A stretch of 64,000 bases of DNA, taken from the NCBI GenBank assembly GCA_013396655.1, contig WBMV01007622.1:124001-188000 (forward strand), read 5' to 3'. A program made the position numbers and the translations under genes. The stretch's first letter is position 1, and every line of letters begins with the position of its first letter. This DNA is from Campylorhamphus procurvoides (Eukaryota; Chordata; Aves; Passeriformes; Dendrocolaptidae). This document shows positions 13,701 to 24,900 of the stretch, one piece after another. The notes under the pieces are model-generated. The model worked only from the letters and a program-made list of their open reading frames with translations. It was not told where the DNA came from and searched no databases.

Positions 13701-16700
13701 TGGGACTTCAGAGCTGTGCTGGGAGAATACTAAAGAATATTCATTCTCTTTGGATGAGCCATGAATTTGCAGTACTGATGGAGAGCAGCCTGCCTTTATT
13801 TCCTCGCCTCAAACATTTGGATAAGCATTTTTATTTTGTTTTCCAGAGTATCCATGGAAGCGGCGCATGCGGGTGCTGTGGTTCCTGTGTTTGTGCACAT
13901 TCACCCAAGCTGGAACACTCGCAAATAATTGTGCAAATGTGCATTTGTGCAAGTTTTTGAGTCATAAGTGATTTACTTCCTCCCAATTATAAATGTTCCA
14001 ACCACCCAGTTCCACGTGAATTAAATGGCCAAATGCACCACTCGAAAGGTAAATGGCAAACAGGGAACACTAGAAGCAGTAGACACAATGGGTTCAAAGA
14101 GATTCATATGCTGAAGTGTTTAATAAAATACTCTTTGAATAAATTTAAATTACAAGTGCATTACTTGGTTTCCTATCTTGATGTCACAGAGCCTGCAGAG
14201 CGCTCTGTTGTGAGCTGTCCTATTAACTTCAGCACGATTGTGCACCAAGATAAGCAGTTTCAGTGGATAAAGTGGCGTTTTTAACGTATTTCTTTTTCTA
14301 GCCAAATATTTTAATAGCAGATCCTCCTTGTGAATAAGACTGTGTGAGGCTTACAAAGCTGTGCTGCACATTTACCACAGGGACAGGGGCTCCTGGGAAC
14401 TTAGGGTGCTTTAATCTCTGTTTCCCAGGTTAGGCTGACCACAAAATGATTATTCATTGGACAGAGCACTTGCTGTGTTTGCAAGACCCTGCTCTGCATC
14501 ATCTTGACAGTGTCACCTCCCACAGCTCATGTGTGGGCATGGGACAGAAGAGCAGCCACCTGAAATGGGGCTGATTTGCTCTGATTGCTAATTTGTGGGT
14601 TGGGGTGCAGGGTTCAGGTGTGGATGGCTGCATGGGGGTCCATCAGAAACTCCCTGCTCTGGTGACTTCAGCTGCCAGAACTGGGGTTATTGTAGATGTC
14701 TTGGGCCCAGAAAACCAAAAACCAGCTTTGCCAGGGAGCCCCTGGACCACCTCACTGAGCCAAGGAACATCCCCTTGTGCTATGTGCACATCCACACCAG
14801 GAATTATTTTAAAGAGTTTCCTACCTAAGGCAATTACCTTGGATATAACTTCTTTTAAAAATCCACGGAGAAACAGAGCTATTATTTAAAATCCACTCAA
14901 TGAACCTCCTACCTCCACCTTTGACAAACACACTAAAAGAACAAAATTGGGATTGTGCAGGCAAGAGTTTGAGTGATGTATCATTAACGCTGCTGCTGGA
15001 GTGACTAAGCTCCATAGTAGTACCAACTACTAGTACTGAAACATGATTTCATCCCCAAGACAACTGCAGCTCCAAACAAGGATAATGTGCTGGATCCCCA
15101 AGCTGCATCCCTCCAATTCTCATTCCAATGCAAAGCTGTTGTAAAATGTTGTTTCAAAGAAAAACAGAAGAACACTGGGGAACACCTAATAATTCAATTC
15201 AAAGATTATTCTTTTCCATTGTGTTTCAACAATTTTGTTTGACATCTTGGAATGGGAGATACTGAATGGGTGATTGTTCAGGTTGTTTTATGGATATAGT
15301 TGAGAAACATTCTAATGGGAAATTTCAATTGACCTGAAATTTGCCCAGTGAAATGCTTTATGTCTGTCAAAAGCAATTGCAGAGGCTGCTTAAGGCATTT
15401 CCAGCCTCTGCACATTTGTGTCTTAGATTTGTCTTTTTGACATAGGAGTGAAATGGCGATTGAGACCATTAAAATAAATTAAGTAGGTTTATATAATTAT
15501 TACTCCAAAACACAAGAAGGGTTCTAAAAATAGGTTTGAAGCCAGACCATTAAATCACATATAAGCATCTGTAACTGAATTATTTTCTTGCTATGTATCT
15601 CCTTGGAGTTGCAATATCATCTTGATATTACTAAAAGACCTGGCCACTCCAAATGAGAGAGGCTCTGAAATGATCAAGGGAGTGTTGTTTTAAATCAGCT
15701 TCTAGAAATGGTTTTATTATTACATGAAACAAGGAATGTTTCCACGTTGAAATCGAAGCCCCGTGGTATGCTTTAAAACATGAATATTTTAATGTATCTA
15801 TAGATTTTATCTTACAAAACAGAACATACTGAAAAAGCAGGAGAGAATGTAGTCTCTGCTCCCCATCTCTGTGAACAGATGACAGCTTTCTCAAATTGTC
15901 CATTCTTAGAACGTATTTGACAACTTTAAAATTTGTAACTTCATAATTTGATTACGAGCATTTGAATTTTGAGCACAACAGCTCCACTGCTGTTGGATAG
16001 ATGGGTCCCACGAAACGCCTTTTTATCCCACCAGCTGATGGGGGTTTAAGCTTCACTTGCACACAATTCCTGGGTGCAATTTTTCAGCAAATGCTCTGGC
16101 AAATGCAAAGTGCTCAGGCAGCCACCAGCGCTGCCCAGTGATGGAGCGAGACTGGGAACGAGCCGCGTTACTGGGCACTGTTTCAGGGCTGCCCATTTCT
16201 CACAGCTCCCCTGACTTCTTGGCTTTTGAATAAAGTTCTGCCTCCAGCCCAGCTGAAATCAAGGCAAAAATTCCACCAGTGCCAATCAAAGCTGCATTTA
16301 ATTTCTATGTATGATATTACTGGGAGACCATACAGAAATCCTGACACTGGGAAGCTCAGGGATTTTTCCCGGAGATGACAGGCCCAGACTAGCTGAGCAA
16401 GCTCAGCAACTCCTTCAAGATGCAAACAAACTTGTTTTCCACGGAAAACGGAGGCTGGAGACACTAGAACAAGCTCAGTGAAGATCACAGGATTCAGTCC
16501 AGGGGGAGGAAGCTCAGCATCTCTCAAGCAAACTCAGGAGCTCTCAGATGCAAGCCCTTGTTTTCCAGGTGCCATAAAAGCCCGTGCCGAGAGTTAGATT
16601 TCCTTCAGGAGTCATAAAGCCAAGCATTGTTATTACCCATAAACCTTCACATTTCAGTAATTCTTTCTCTCTTTATCATCCAAAAATATTCTGTGTTCTA

Positions 16701-17091
16701 TTCTATGTATGCACACTACTACTAGGTAGCAAATCCAACATTTTAGGAGAAAAACACGTTACACTGTAGCCTTAAATTGTTAGCAAAAGGGGAAGATGAG
16801 AAGAGACGTGAGGATGAGGTGCTCCTACCACGCCACAGCCTTTTCTGGGCAGAAAAAACCATTCTGCACCCAGCTGTGACTCTGAAGCAGCGCTGGGCTC
16901 ATCTGGGCTGTGCCGTCTGTCAGTCGGAATAAACCACAAAACCAGGTTGGCAAAGTTCATGTGTGCTGCCCTGTGCCCATGGAGCTGGATGCACAGCAGG
17001 GCAGCCACCCAGGGCATTTCTGAGGGCAGAGAGACTCCGGTGTACCCACCCCGGGAGCCCCCGAGCAGCTCAGCAGAAGTGAACAGCTTCT
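10741..17091 (-). other. CACNG4 intron 1, middle part, no gene seen
   Basis: AT-rich, unique-looking intronic DNA. No recognisable exon, RNA gene or transposon was found on either strand. The sequence becomes GC-richer from about 16100 towards the promoter. Confidence 0.6.
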
Positions 17092-17277
17092 CTCCACACT
17101 CTCCTCTCCTCCACACTCTCCTTTCCTCCACACTCTCCTTTCCTCCACACTCTCCCTTTCCTCCACACTCTCCCTTTTCCTCCACACTCTTCCTTTTCCT
17201 CCACACTCTTCCTTTTCCTCCACACTCTCCCCTTTCCTCCACACTCTCCCTTTTCCTCCACACTCCCCCTTCCTCCA
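17092..17277. repeat. Pyrimidine minisatellite, ten units of 16-19 bp
   Basis: The motif CCACACTC recurs ten times from 17094, separated by C/T runs. Plus-strand units look like TCCACACTCTCCTTTCC and lengthen from 17 to 19 bp towards the middle as the C/T run grows. The tract lies in CACNG4 intron 1, about 0.9 kb inside the exon 1 donor. The transcribed RNA would be strongly purine-rich (GGAAAGGAGAGTGTGGA type). The 240-codon minus-strand open frame here is a by-product of the repeat. Confidence 0.95.
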
Positions 17278-18212
17278 GCATCACCGAGGCTCTGTTGGCT
17301 GCTCGCACAGGGAATGGACCCAGCAGGTGAGGGGCTTCAGAGCTACCGTGCCCATGGCCCCTTCCCTGGGGATGTGCTGGTTTCCCACGGTCAGAGCTCG
17401 GCGCTCTCGGCTGACAGATGTTGTTTCCCATCTGGGCTCTCCGATCTGCTCTGCCAAACCCTCCGAACACCCATGTGCTTCTTTGTCCCGGCAATTACCG
17501 CCGCGCCTTCTCCACAACCCCATTTTTCAGAGCAGGAACCACATGTTCGGCCTCTGCGGGGAGCGGGGTGTCCCTGCTGCCCTGCTCAGCCGCTAAAACA
17601 CTCATCCTTTTATTGTTAATATCATTCAGCCTGACCCTCGAGCTGTATTAAGTAACCCCGAGTCCGCGCTGAGCCACCTGAGCGGTGGGAACGCCGCCTT
17701 GCCCCGGGCTCCCGGTGCCTGTATCTGAAGGTAGAGTGGGAGAAACTGGAGTTCCCGCTGTCCTGCCCGAGAGCTGCGGCTGAGCCTCAAAGCCCCTGAA
17801 GCCAAAGTCCCGGGGGCGGCTCCAGCCCCGAACCCTGCAGGGCTCAGATGCGCCCCAAGGCGCCCCAAAGCCCCGACCCCTCCAGGAGCCCCTCAAAGCC
17901 CTGAAGCCCCGGCCGCGATCGCGGAGCGAGGTCTCCCCCCTGGACAGCGCTCCCCTGGGCAGCGCTCCGCATCCCGCCGCCGGTTCCCATGGCAATGTCG
18001 GAGATGCCGGTTGCCACGGTAACGCCATCCTCCTCCTCGGCCGTGTCCGAGGCACCGGCGCGGCTCCGGCCCCGGCTCGGGCAGGGGCTGGGCTCAGCCC
18101 GGCTGCTCCGGCCCCGGTTTGGGCAGGGGCTGGGCTCAGCCCGGCAGCTCCGGGCGCTCAGCCGGCTCCCCCCGCGAAGTTGGCCCCCCCATCCCCGGCG
18201 CGGCCGCGGTAC
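17278..18212 (-). other. CACNG4 intron 1, promoter-proximal part
   Basis: GC-rich DNA between the pyrimidine minisatellite and the exon 1 donor at 18212-18211; from about 17640 it belongs to the CpG island. No exon is seen. Open frames on both strands reflect base composition. Confidence 0.7.
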
Positions 18213-18435
18213 CTTCGAGGCAGCAGATCCTCCAGAGCCCCGAGTGCGTGAGATCGCCCCGCGCCTTCCGCGGCGGCCCCTGCGCCTCGTCCGTCGTGAT
18301 GTTGGTGCCGTTGCAGATGTGGGCGCTGGAGTAGAGCCAGTAGTCGGTGCCGATGGCGATGGCCATGAGGCTGAAGGCGGCGAAGGCGCCCACCGTGGTC
18401 AGCAGCATCTGGACGCCACGGTCACACCACACCAT
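18213..18435 (-). CDS. CACNG4: TARP gamma-4 (calcium channel gamma-4 subunit), coding exon 1 only, partial
   Basis: The exon encodes residues 1-74 plus one base of codon 75, followed by a GT donor at 18212-18211. Visible are a short N-terminus (MVWCDRG), TM1 at about residues 10-29, the [13 protein letters not shown] segment diagnostic of gamma-4, sequons NGT (42-44) and NIT (45-47), and the claudin-family GLWRICC motif at 66-72. The start is supported by an in-frame TGA two codons upstream (18444-18442) and a strong context (A at -3, G at +4). Family knowledge: gamma-4 is a type I TARP that controls AMPA receptor surface delivery, gating and pharmacology, and is prominent in developing brain. 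The other exons (rest of loop 1, TM2-TM4 and the TTPV tail) were not found here and should lie beyond position 1. Oddity: residue 3 is W where I recall R in mammals. Confidence 0.96.
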
Positions 18436-18445
18436 GGTGCTTCAT
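18422..18445 (-). other. Short upstream ORF overlapping the CACNG4 start
   Basis: An ATG at 18445-18443 lies ten bases before the CACNG4 ATG, out of frame with it. It opens a seven-codon ORF (MKHHGVV) that ends at the TGA 18424-18422, inside the CACNG4 coding sequence. It has A at -3. If it is within the transcript, ribosomes starting there would pass over the CACNG4 start, so it could lower translation. The ORF is seen directly; the effect is inference. Confidence 0.5.
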
Positions 18446-18465
18446 AGTCCCCGCACGGGCGCGGG

Positions 18466-18466
18466 N
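18466..18466. other. Ambiguous base (N), gene-proximal side of the minisatellite
   Basis: One N lies 31 bases upstream of the CACNG4 ATG. Together with the N at 18802 it frames the minisatellite block, suggesting that the assembly was joined or polished uncertainly here. Confidence 0.9.
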
Positions 18467-18495
18467 TGATGCTGGGGGAAGCACGGCAGCCGGCC

Positions 18496-18757
18496 GCGGT
18501 GTGCGAAGCCCCCGATGTGCAAAACCTCGGTGTGCAAAATCCCCGGTATGTTCAAATCCCGGGTATGCAACCCCCCGATGTTCAAACCCCTCAGTGTGCA
18601 AAGCCCGATGTGCAAAATCCCCGGTGTGTAATCCCTTGAAGTGCAAACCCCCGATGTGCAAAGCCCAATGTGCGAAACCCCCGGTGTGTAACCCCTCGAT
18701 GTGCAATCCCCGGTGTGCAAATCCCTCAGCGTGCAAAGTCCCGATGTGCAAATCCCC
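18496..18757. repeat. Minisatellite, about 17 units of 14-18 bp, upstream of CACNG4
   Basis: Degenerate tandem units with plus-strand consensus GRTGTGCAAANCCCC occur about 17 times in 262 bases. The 14-18 bp period varies by indels in the C tract. It begins only about 60 bases upstream of the CACNG4 ATG, so it lies in the 5' UTR or core promoter. Long open frames through it on both strands reflect the repeat, not coding. Single N bases at 18466 and 18802 bracket it. Confidence 0.9.
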
Positions 18758-18801
18758 GCCTTCAGCATCCTCCGAGGGCGACGAGCATCGGCGGGGCCGG
18801 G

Positions 18802-18802
18802 N
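18802..18802. other. Ambiguous base (N), distal side of the minisatellite
   Basis: The second of only two ambiguous bases noticed in the window. The 335 bases between the two N positions are the part of the assembly whose copy number and placement deserve least trust. Confidence 0.9.
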
Positions 18803-18861
18803 TCTGGTGGAAGGTGGCCCTGCCCGTGGCAGGGGGTTGGAAAGAGATCAGCTTTATGGTC

Positions 18862-18917
18862 CCTTTCAACCCAAACCATTCCCTGGTCCCATTCAACCCA
18901 AACCATTCCCTGTTCCT
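18862..18917 (+). mobile_element. Tandem CR1 3'-end-like fragments
   Basis: Two copies of a roughly 27-base unit containing CAACCCAAACCATTCCCTG lie head to tail. CAACCCAAACCATTC is the usual last part of the CR1 LINE 3' end in birds, just before its short terminal repeats. The fragment lies between the CACNG4 promoter minisatellite and the intergenic DNA. It could instead be a simple local duplication. Confidence 0.4.
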
Positions 18918-21900
18918 ATGAAATTCACGGGGGATGAGGGTGTGAGTGTGGGCGAGTTCGGGCTCTCAACCTGCAGCACGCCAGAGCCCAGCCAGAACCA
19001 GCCTGCAGAGCAGGAAGGTGTTGCCCACTCAGAGGGTGCAAAGCTCTGCACCTTCACCGCTCGCTCTCGGGTGGGTTCCACACAACTTCTGCTGCATGGG
19101 CTGCCCTGGAAATCACCGTGGAAACGGTGCCAGGCACAGTGGGGATGAGGTGTCGCAATTCCAGGAAGATGCCCACACGGATGGGGAGCTACAGCAGAGC
19201 CAGAGCCGGGGGTTAGCCATGATTTCCTCCTGCAGCCTCACTCTGCGACTCGTTACGCAAGGAGGTTGTAGGCAAGTATTTGGGTTGCTGGTTTTCTCCT
19301 TTTTGGAAGGGGATGGAGAGAATCCAGCACCTGAAAATATTTTCCTTTGGAAAACCAAGGGGAGAAATATCTACACCATTTCTGTCGCGTTATCCTGTCT
19401 TCCACCCCTCACTCTCTTCACCGCGAGTTGACAAGTCAGTCCTGCCTCCACCTCATCCAAGTGACAAGCCAGATGAATGGGAAGGCTTCCTGATCAGCTA
19501 ATGCATTTGTGTGGAGGGAACGTGGCAGCACACCAGTTTTATGTATATGAATTAGGGAGTGGGAGGACAAGAGCTACAAACCTCGAGAAATACAGCGCTC
19601 TTGGAGCAGTGCGTGGATGGCTGCAGGTGCTTGTGTGACTCCACTGCTCAGCATACCAACGCAGAGCAGCTTTTCAGCTGCTCGTCCTTTTCAGAAAAAC
19701 TGGGGAAGCAAAAAACCAAATACAAATTAAGAGCTGGTCTTTTATTTCACAGAGATCTCAGCAAACTGCTCAGACATGAAGCCTATAAACAGAGAAGAGC
19801 TCCCAAGTTAGATGCTTGGTTTAAGTATGTAAATTATGCCTTTCTTTTCAGCTGTAGTTTGTAGGTCTATCAGTGCCTTTGCAAAAATCACCTTCTAAAG
19901 GTATGTCTCCATTAGGGATGGAAGAATGAAATCAGGTAAACTCAAAAGCAGAGCGAAGCCTTGTTCAGAAGACCTGGATTGAGCATTTAAGTTTAATGAG
20001 GTTCAACAAACTTCTCATTTAAAATATATATTTGTACCTCTGGGCTTCAGGGGTTTGGACAGAGTGGGAAAAATGAGATACTGAAACAGCAGGAGAGAAG
20101 CTATTTCCATAGCTTTTTAAACCCATCGAGCCTTAATTAATATTATTTATTTGTATTACTGTATTGCCTGGGAGAGATGCTTATGGCTGTCTCTCCCCAG
20201 CGAGGAGCAGAGGGAGGGGAAGGGCTGGATGGGCTTTAAGCAGGGCAGGAATCCCACATGGCTCAGAAATGTCCTCCTCAAGTGCTCCCAGCCCAGACGT
20301 GCCACAAGAGGCAGGAAGATTGGTGGTTGCTCTGGTGGCTTCTCAGCAGCCTCCAGCAGCAGAAAGGGGACACACAACACCAGGGTTTCCATGGGCTCAG
20401 AGCCATCAGCCCTGCAGCAACGCTCCTATTGATTGTGCAAGGTAGCAGCACATTAACAGAATTTATTTATAAAATATCCTCTTCCCTCCCCTCCCATTTT
20501 TGCAAAGAAGACATCTGTTTCTGTTTCTACTGCCCCAAGAGAAATAACTCAGGCTCCTGAAGGGTTACAGAGCAGCATCCGAGGCAGGCAATCATTTTCT
20601 GCCCAAGCTATCCTCTTTAGTTTTAAAATGTTCTCTATTCTTTTGAAATGCATGAAGTAGATTGTGGGAGAGCTAATATTATATTCCACTACTGAAAGCT
20701 GGTGGAGTATTTTACATTGATGTCTGGCTCTAGTGATTTTCTAAGGATTTTGAATTCATTAAATCCAGCCATTGAATAATCTCCATTCGTGGCGGAAGGC
20801 AGGCAAAAGTGCTTACGCTCTTCAACAGCAAAAAAACGTGTAGTCTTTTCTAAAACATGAAATCTGTCTAACCCTCTCTCTGTAGCAAAGGTTGCCCACC
20901 ACGTAACCTTTGATTTGCAGGCTTTGCTTCTCGTGCAGCCTTATAATGCTGCCATTGAAGGCAGCACAGAGCAGCCTTGGCAGGGTGTTTTGCACTGCAG
21001 TGGCCTCCTCCATCCTCAATCAGAATTAAGACCCAAGCTCAGACCAGAGACAGAAGCTCAGGACAGTGAGAAGAGAAAGCCCCACAGCATCTCCCTGTGA
21101 TTTGGCACGACAGCGTGCAAGGACAAGAGCCCAAACCCAGAAATAATTTCTACCCTGGAGAAACAGGAACTTGAAACAGAATTGTTTTGATTCCTTGACG
21201 TTGATGTTCAAAGCTTTAAATGAAATCTTGTGCCTGATCATTTTATTTCTGAACCGAGTAACAGTTACTTTGGAGACGAAAGTTTGGCTTGAGCTGAATT
21301 CAGTGAGAGCTGTCACTAATAAAATCTTGCCCCAGAGACACCACCAGTATTAGAAGAAAACTGCAAGATGTTACCGTTTAGCATTACTGCTGCTAAGTGT
21401 CAAACACGTCGACTTGAACAGATTAGGGTTTTTAATTTTTTTTTAATCTATCATCTAGAAAAATAACACTAGAATTTCACACAAAGAAACTTTCGGAAAC
21501 TGCTCAAGAAGAACTCGAGAGAGCTCTTTTTCAGAATGAAAATAATCACTTCAATTAAATAGAGCTTTTGATGTAGATACAGTCTAACCATCATCAAAGG
21601 CCAGAAAAGATATTTCATCCTCCCTTGTTCTTTCTCAGCTTTTAGCTCTATGCATGTGAGAATGAATTTCAGCATCTAGGAATGTCCTAAAGATTCAAGG
21701 ACATCTATATCATTGGTGATTGTCATCTCCTGTCATGGAGATCATGGCTCTTGGTGTCTTTCCCATCAAACTTGATGCTGATATCAAGGAAAAGTAATCC
21801 TTAATAAATTCCTTCAGATTATTCTACATATGGAGGACTGGAGAAATGTTTCATGCATCTTGTACAGTGTTGGATAATCTTTTATCCAGAGGGCAGTGGT

Positions 21901-24900
21901 GGGATTTGTTCAACTGACCAGATTAGCAGCAGAGCTTCACATCTCCAGCCTGAGCAAAGTACCCTTCGAGACCTGGGAGTGAGGCAGAAGGTATCAGTTA
22001 TGTCACAGGTATGTTTCAGAAGTGCTACTAAAATTGTTCACTGTATTTTCATGTCCTTTGGATCAGATTCTGTAGATTATCATACCTACTGAACTACCTT
22101 AGGAAACCTTTGCAGAGCTGGATCTAAATGACTTGCCAAGCTCATAAATTCAGTGGCAAAACAAAGCTGAATTCACTTCTTTTCTGTGGGCTGGTGCAGT
22201 ACCTGACTCACAGACCCACTCATTCTTTCTGTCATCATCCATCATATCTTGCAAGGACATGGTGTCTTTCACCTCTGAGGAGCCCACTCTGTGTGGAGGG
22301 TCTTCCTCCTCCAGCAGGGCTGGCAGAGAAGTCACCACCCCATTTCAGAGTGTTGAGTCCAGGAAAGGGTGGGTGAATGCCAATTTTACTTGAGGTGTTA
22401 TAAGGCTGCATTTCTATTTTAGTCCTGTAAGAGATCACCTGGAGTGAGGGTGAAAAGTTTCAGACTGTCCTTCAGAGCTGAACAAATGGTCATCCTAAAG
22501 GAAAAATATTGTTGTTCCTTGCCACTTGAGGGACAACAGCTTGGCCCCGATTCTATTACTGCTTTTAATATATTAAATATTCTTTGGCTTAGTCACGGGA
22601 AGCAAAGCAACACAACTGCTTTCTAATAAATAAAATGTGCTCAGAAGCAACTCTGAAGCTTTCCAGATAACTGCATTTTGCGTTTGCCAGGAAGCCAGAT
22701 GCTGCTATTGGAAAAGTAGCTGCTAGGGTTTGTCATCTGAGCCTAGAAATTGATACCCAAGAATGATATGATGAGACAGACTCGATGACAGCACTGCTCT
22801 TTCTATAAATAATCTGAAGAAAAAAATTTTCATTTAAAAAAAAAAGTATTTTTTGTTAGAGACTTGCACAGCAAACCAGAAAATTAAAGAGGGTAGGCAT
22901 GCTGTGTTTGAATAGGGCCAACAAAAGAACATGATACACACGATTTATAGAAGAATATGTAGCAGCTCTCACACATTTTACACTACATAGGCTGTATTTC
23001 TCCCATAATACCAATAGTTATGAAACTCATTATCTTTTTGACAATGGAGAAATGGAATATTATTCCTTTACTTGCTTGATCATGTCAAATGTCAAAGCAA
23101 ATTATGAATGCTTGTCCTTCAAACACTCAGCCCTCCTGGTAAGATATGAAATATCAATAGCATTCCCATCCAGCTACAGAGTGAACTAATATCACACAAT
23201 CTCACAGATCTAAAGTGCACTGTGCCTCTTACCTGCCATACCATTCCATCTCTCCAGTCCCACTTCTTCTCCATGTCTTAAGAACTTGGAAGTTCATTGC
23301 AGTGGCAAATGCCACATGAAAGATTACCCAGAATATGAGTTAAATCCATGAGCAGGGGTTACTCCCGAGTTTAAAGTGTTAAGAAGGAAATGGGAGAAAG
23401 ACCAAGGGGTTAATAGGAGCCTTGATTCTGCACCATATTTCAAAGGATTTAGAGACGCAGTGTCCTGATGAGACACGAGGGAACTTTCTAGCACAAGAAA
23501 CCTGCTAGAAGTGCAGTGAAAAAGCTCATTGTCTTTTTTGACATTGGAGAAACAGATGTACCAGGTGAGGGTTCATCCAGACGAGGCACTGCTGGAATGG
23601 GCTGTGCTCGTTCTCAGGGCAGCATCCCCAGGGAAATACAGAGTGTCCTTGAGGATGCAGTACAATGAGGTGGGAGGGGGGAGAAAGGGGAAAAAAGTGC
23701 TTGTGAGGTTTTCACATTCCACCCACTCTCAGTTAGTTCTAAGCAATAATCCTGCAGCTGTAAACAGCCCAGCAACAGGCTGCTTGTGCTGTACAAACAC
23801 AGAGCTGCTCCACACAACCAGAAAGCCCAGGAGATGGAATAGGGAGCGGGATGTCACAGAGATGGATTGTGCTCCCAAGGGCTCTCCCCAAACCCACTCG
23901 TGCACATCCCCAGCCCTGCCAGGACTCCTGGGCACCGAGTCCTACTCTCTCCACAAACCAAGCATCATTAGTCTCTTTAATATCCTTTTAAAAAAATAAA
24001 TATATAAATTCTCTTTCAAACAAATGTTCCTCCTCAGAGCTAAGGGGGAAGATGCCGTAGCAGAAGTCACATGAAGTGTAAAATGAGGCAATCTGTCGAG
24101 TCCTTGCTGCCTCTGAACCACTGCATCAGCCACACACCCAGAGGGGGCAGGAGAATTACCCCAGCCAGGGAGAGGGAAATTGCTGGCTGCACTCAGATTG
24201 CATTTTAACCTGAAAAAAGGGCTTCAGTGGGAGCGTGTTAGGAGGGGGATTGAGTGAAACAGGTTTTTAGGATAAGTCTTAAATACTTAAATCAATCACG
24301 ATAACTTGCTGCACTGAATTTATCTCCTAAGCTGCCTAAAGTAAATTCCTCAGATCTGCCTGAATAATTTGGAGCTGATAATGCAGCATTCGAGTAGCAA
24401 AGCTGTTGCCCAGTGAAAGGATTTTCTCATTAGAATTTCAGCCGATTATTCACCACAGAGATGGTCTTTGAGGAGCACACCCTTGGAAAAGTTTTATAAA
24501 CACTCAGTCTACTAAAAAATGAAATTAGAAGGTAAAATCATAACTAGTCATTGCTTCTGAGAGGTCAGGGCTAGAACAAGCAGCCAGAACCTGGTTTATG
24601 TGGTCTTCCCTGTGCCCTGGTTCTTGTATTTCTACACACAAGACCAGGAAATCCCTTTGGCTCAGGTGGAACTGCAGTCCCTGGTGCTGAGCACGAGTGA
24701 TCAGACACATGGGCTCGATCAGATGTTTGTAACACTGAGGTGTCTGGAGAGCTGTTTTTCCATGGAATTGCACTTGGAGGCTGGCTGTTCAGCCAGGTAA
24801 TCAGAGCTTTACTAGGAGACTCCTAACTGGACTGAGATTATCTAAACAGAGAGGCTTTAAGCCTGTCCCTGACAAGGATTTCTCATTCCATTGCTCTTCT

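Larger units (their letters stand above)
17640..18480 (-). promoter_or_regulatory. CACNG4: CpG island over CACNG4 exon 1
   Basis: This stretch is GC-rich with frequent CG dinucleotides, in contrast to the AT-rich DNA on both sides. It covers CACNG4 coding exon 1 and about 570 bases of intron 1. CpG islands of this kind mark promoters of broadly open vertebrate genes. No TATA box or defined transcription start could be identified. Confidence 0.75.

Noticed and set aside
16772..17494. 240-codon open frame on the minus strand with repeated VWRKGECGGK-like peptides
   Set aside because: It is produced by reading the pyrimidine minisatellite; a similar peptide appears in other frames and there is no family similarity or splice context.
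1..18212. CACNG4 exons 2-4
   Set aside because: No minus-strand segment coding for the expected rest of loop 1, TM2-TM4 or the TTPV tail was seen; they should lie beyond the window edge. My search was by eye, so a short exon could have been missed.
17989..18447. 152-codon plus-strand open frame over CACNG4 exon 1
   Set aside because: Antisense shadow of CACNG4 exon 1 in GC-rich DNA.
18496..18757. Possible CRISPR-like array
   Set aside because: Units are directly adjacent without unique spacers, vary in length, and the genome is a vertebrate; it is a minisatellite.
18442..18906. Long minus-strand open frame upstream of and in frame with CACNG4
   Set aside because: It stops two codons before the CACNG4 ATG and is an artefact of the stop-poor minisatellite; it includes an N-containing codon.
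18501..19148. 215-codon plus-strand open frame rich in CAKPRC-like repeats
   Set aside because: The repeats come from the minisatellite; the rest has no recognisable domain.
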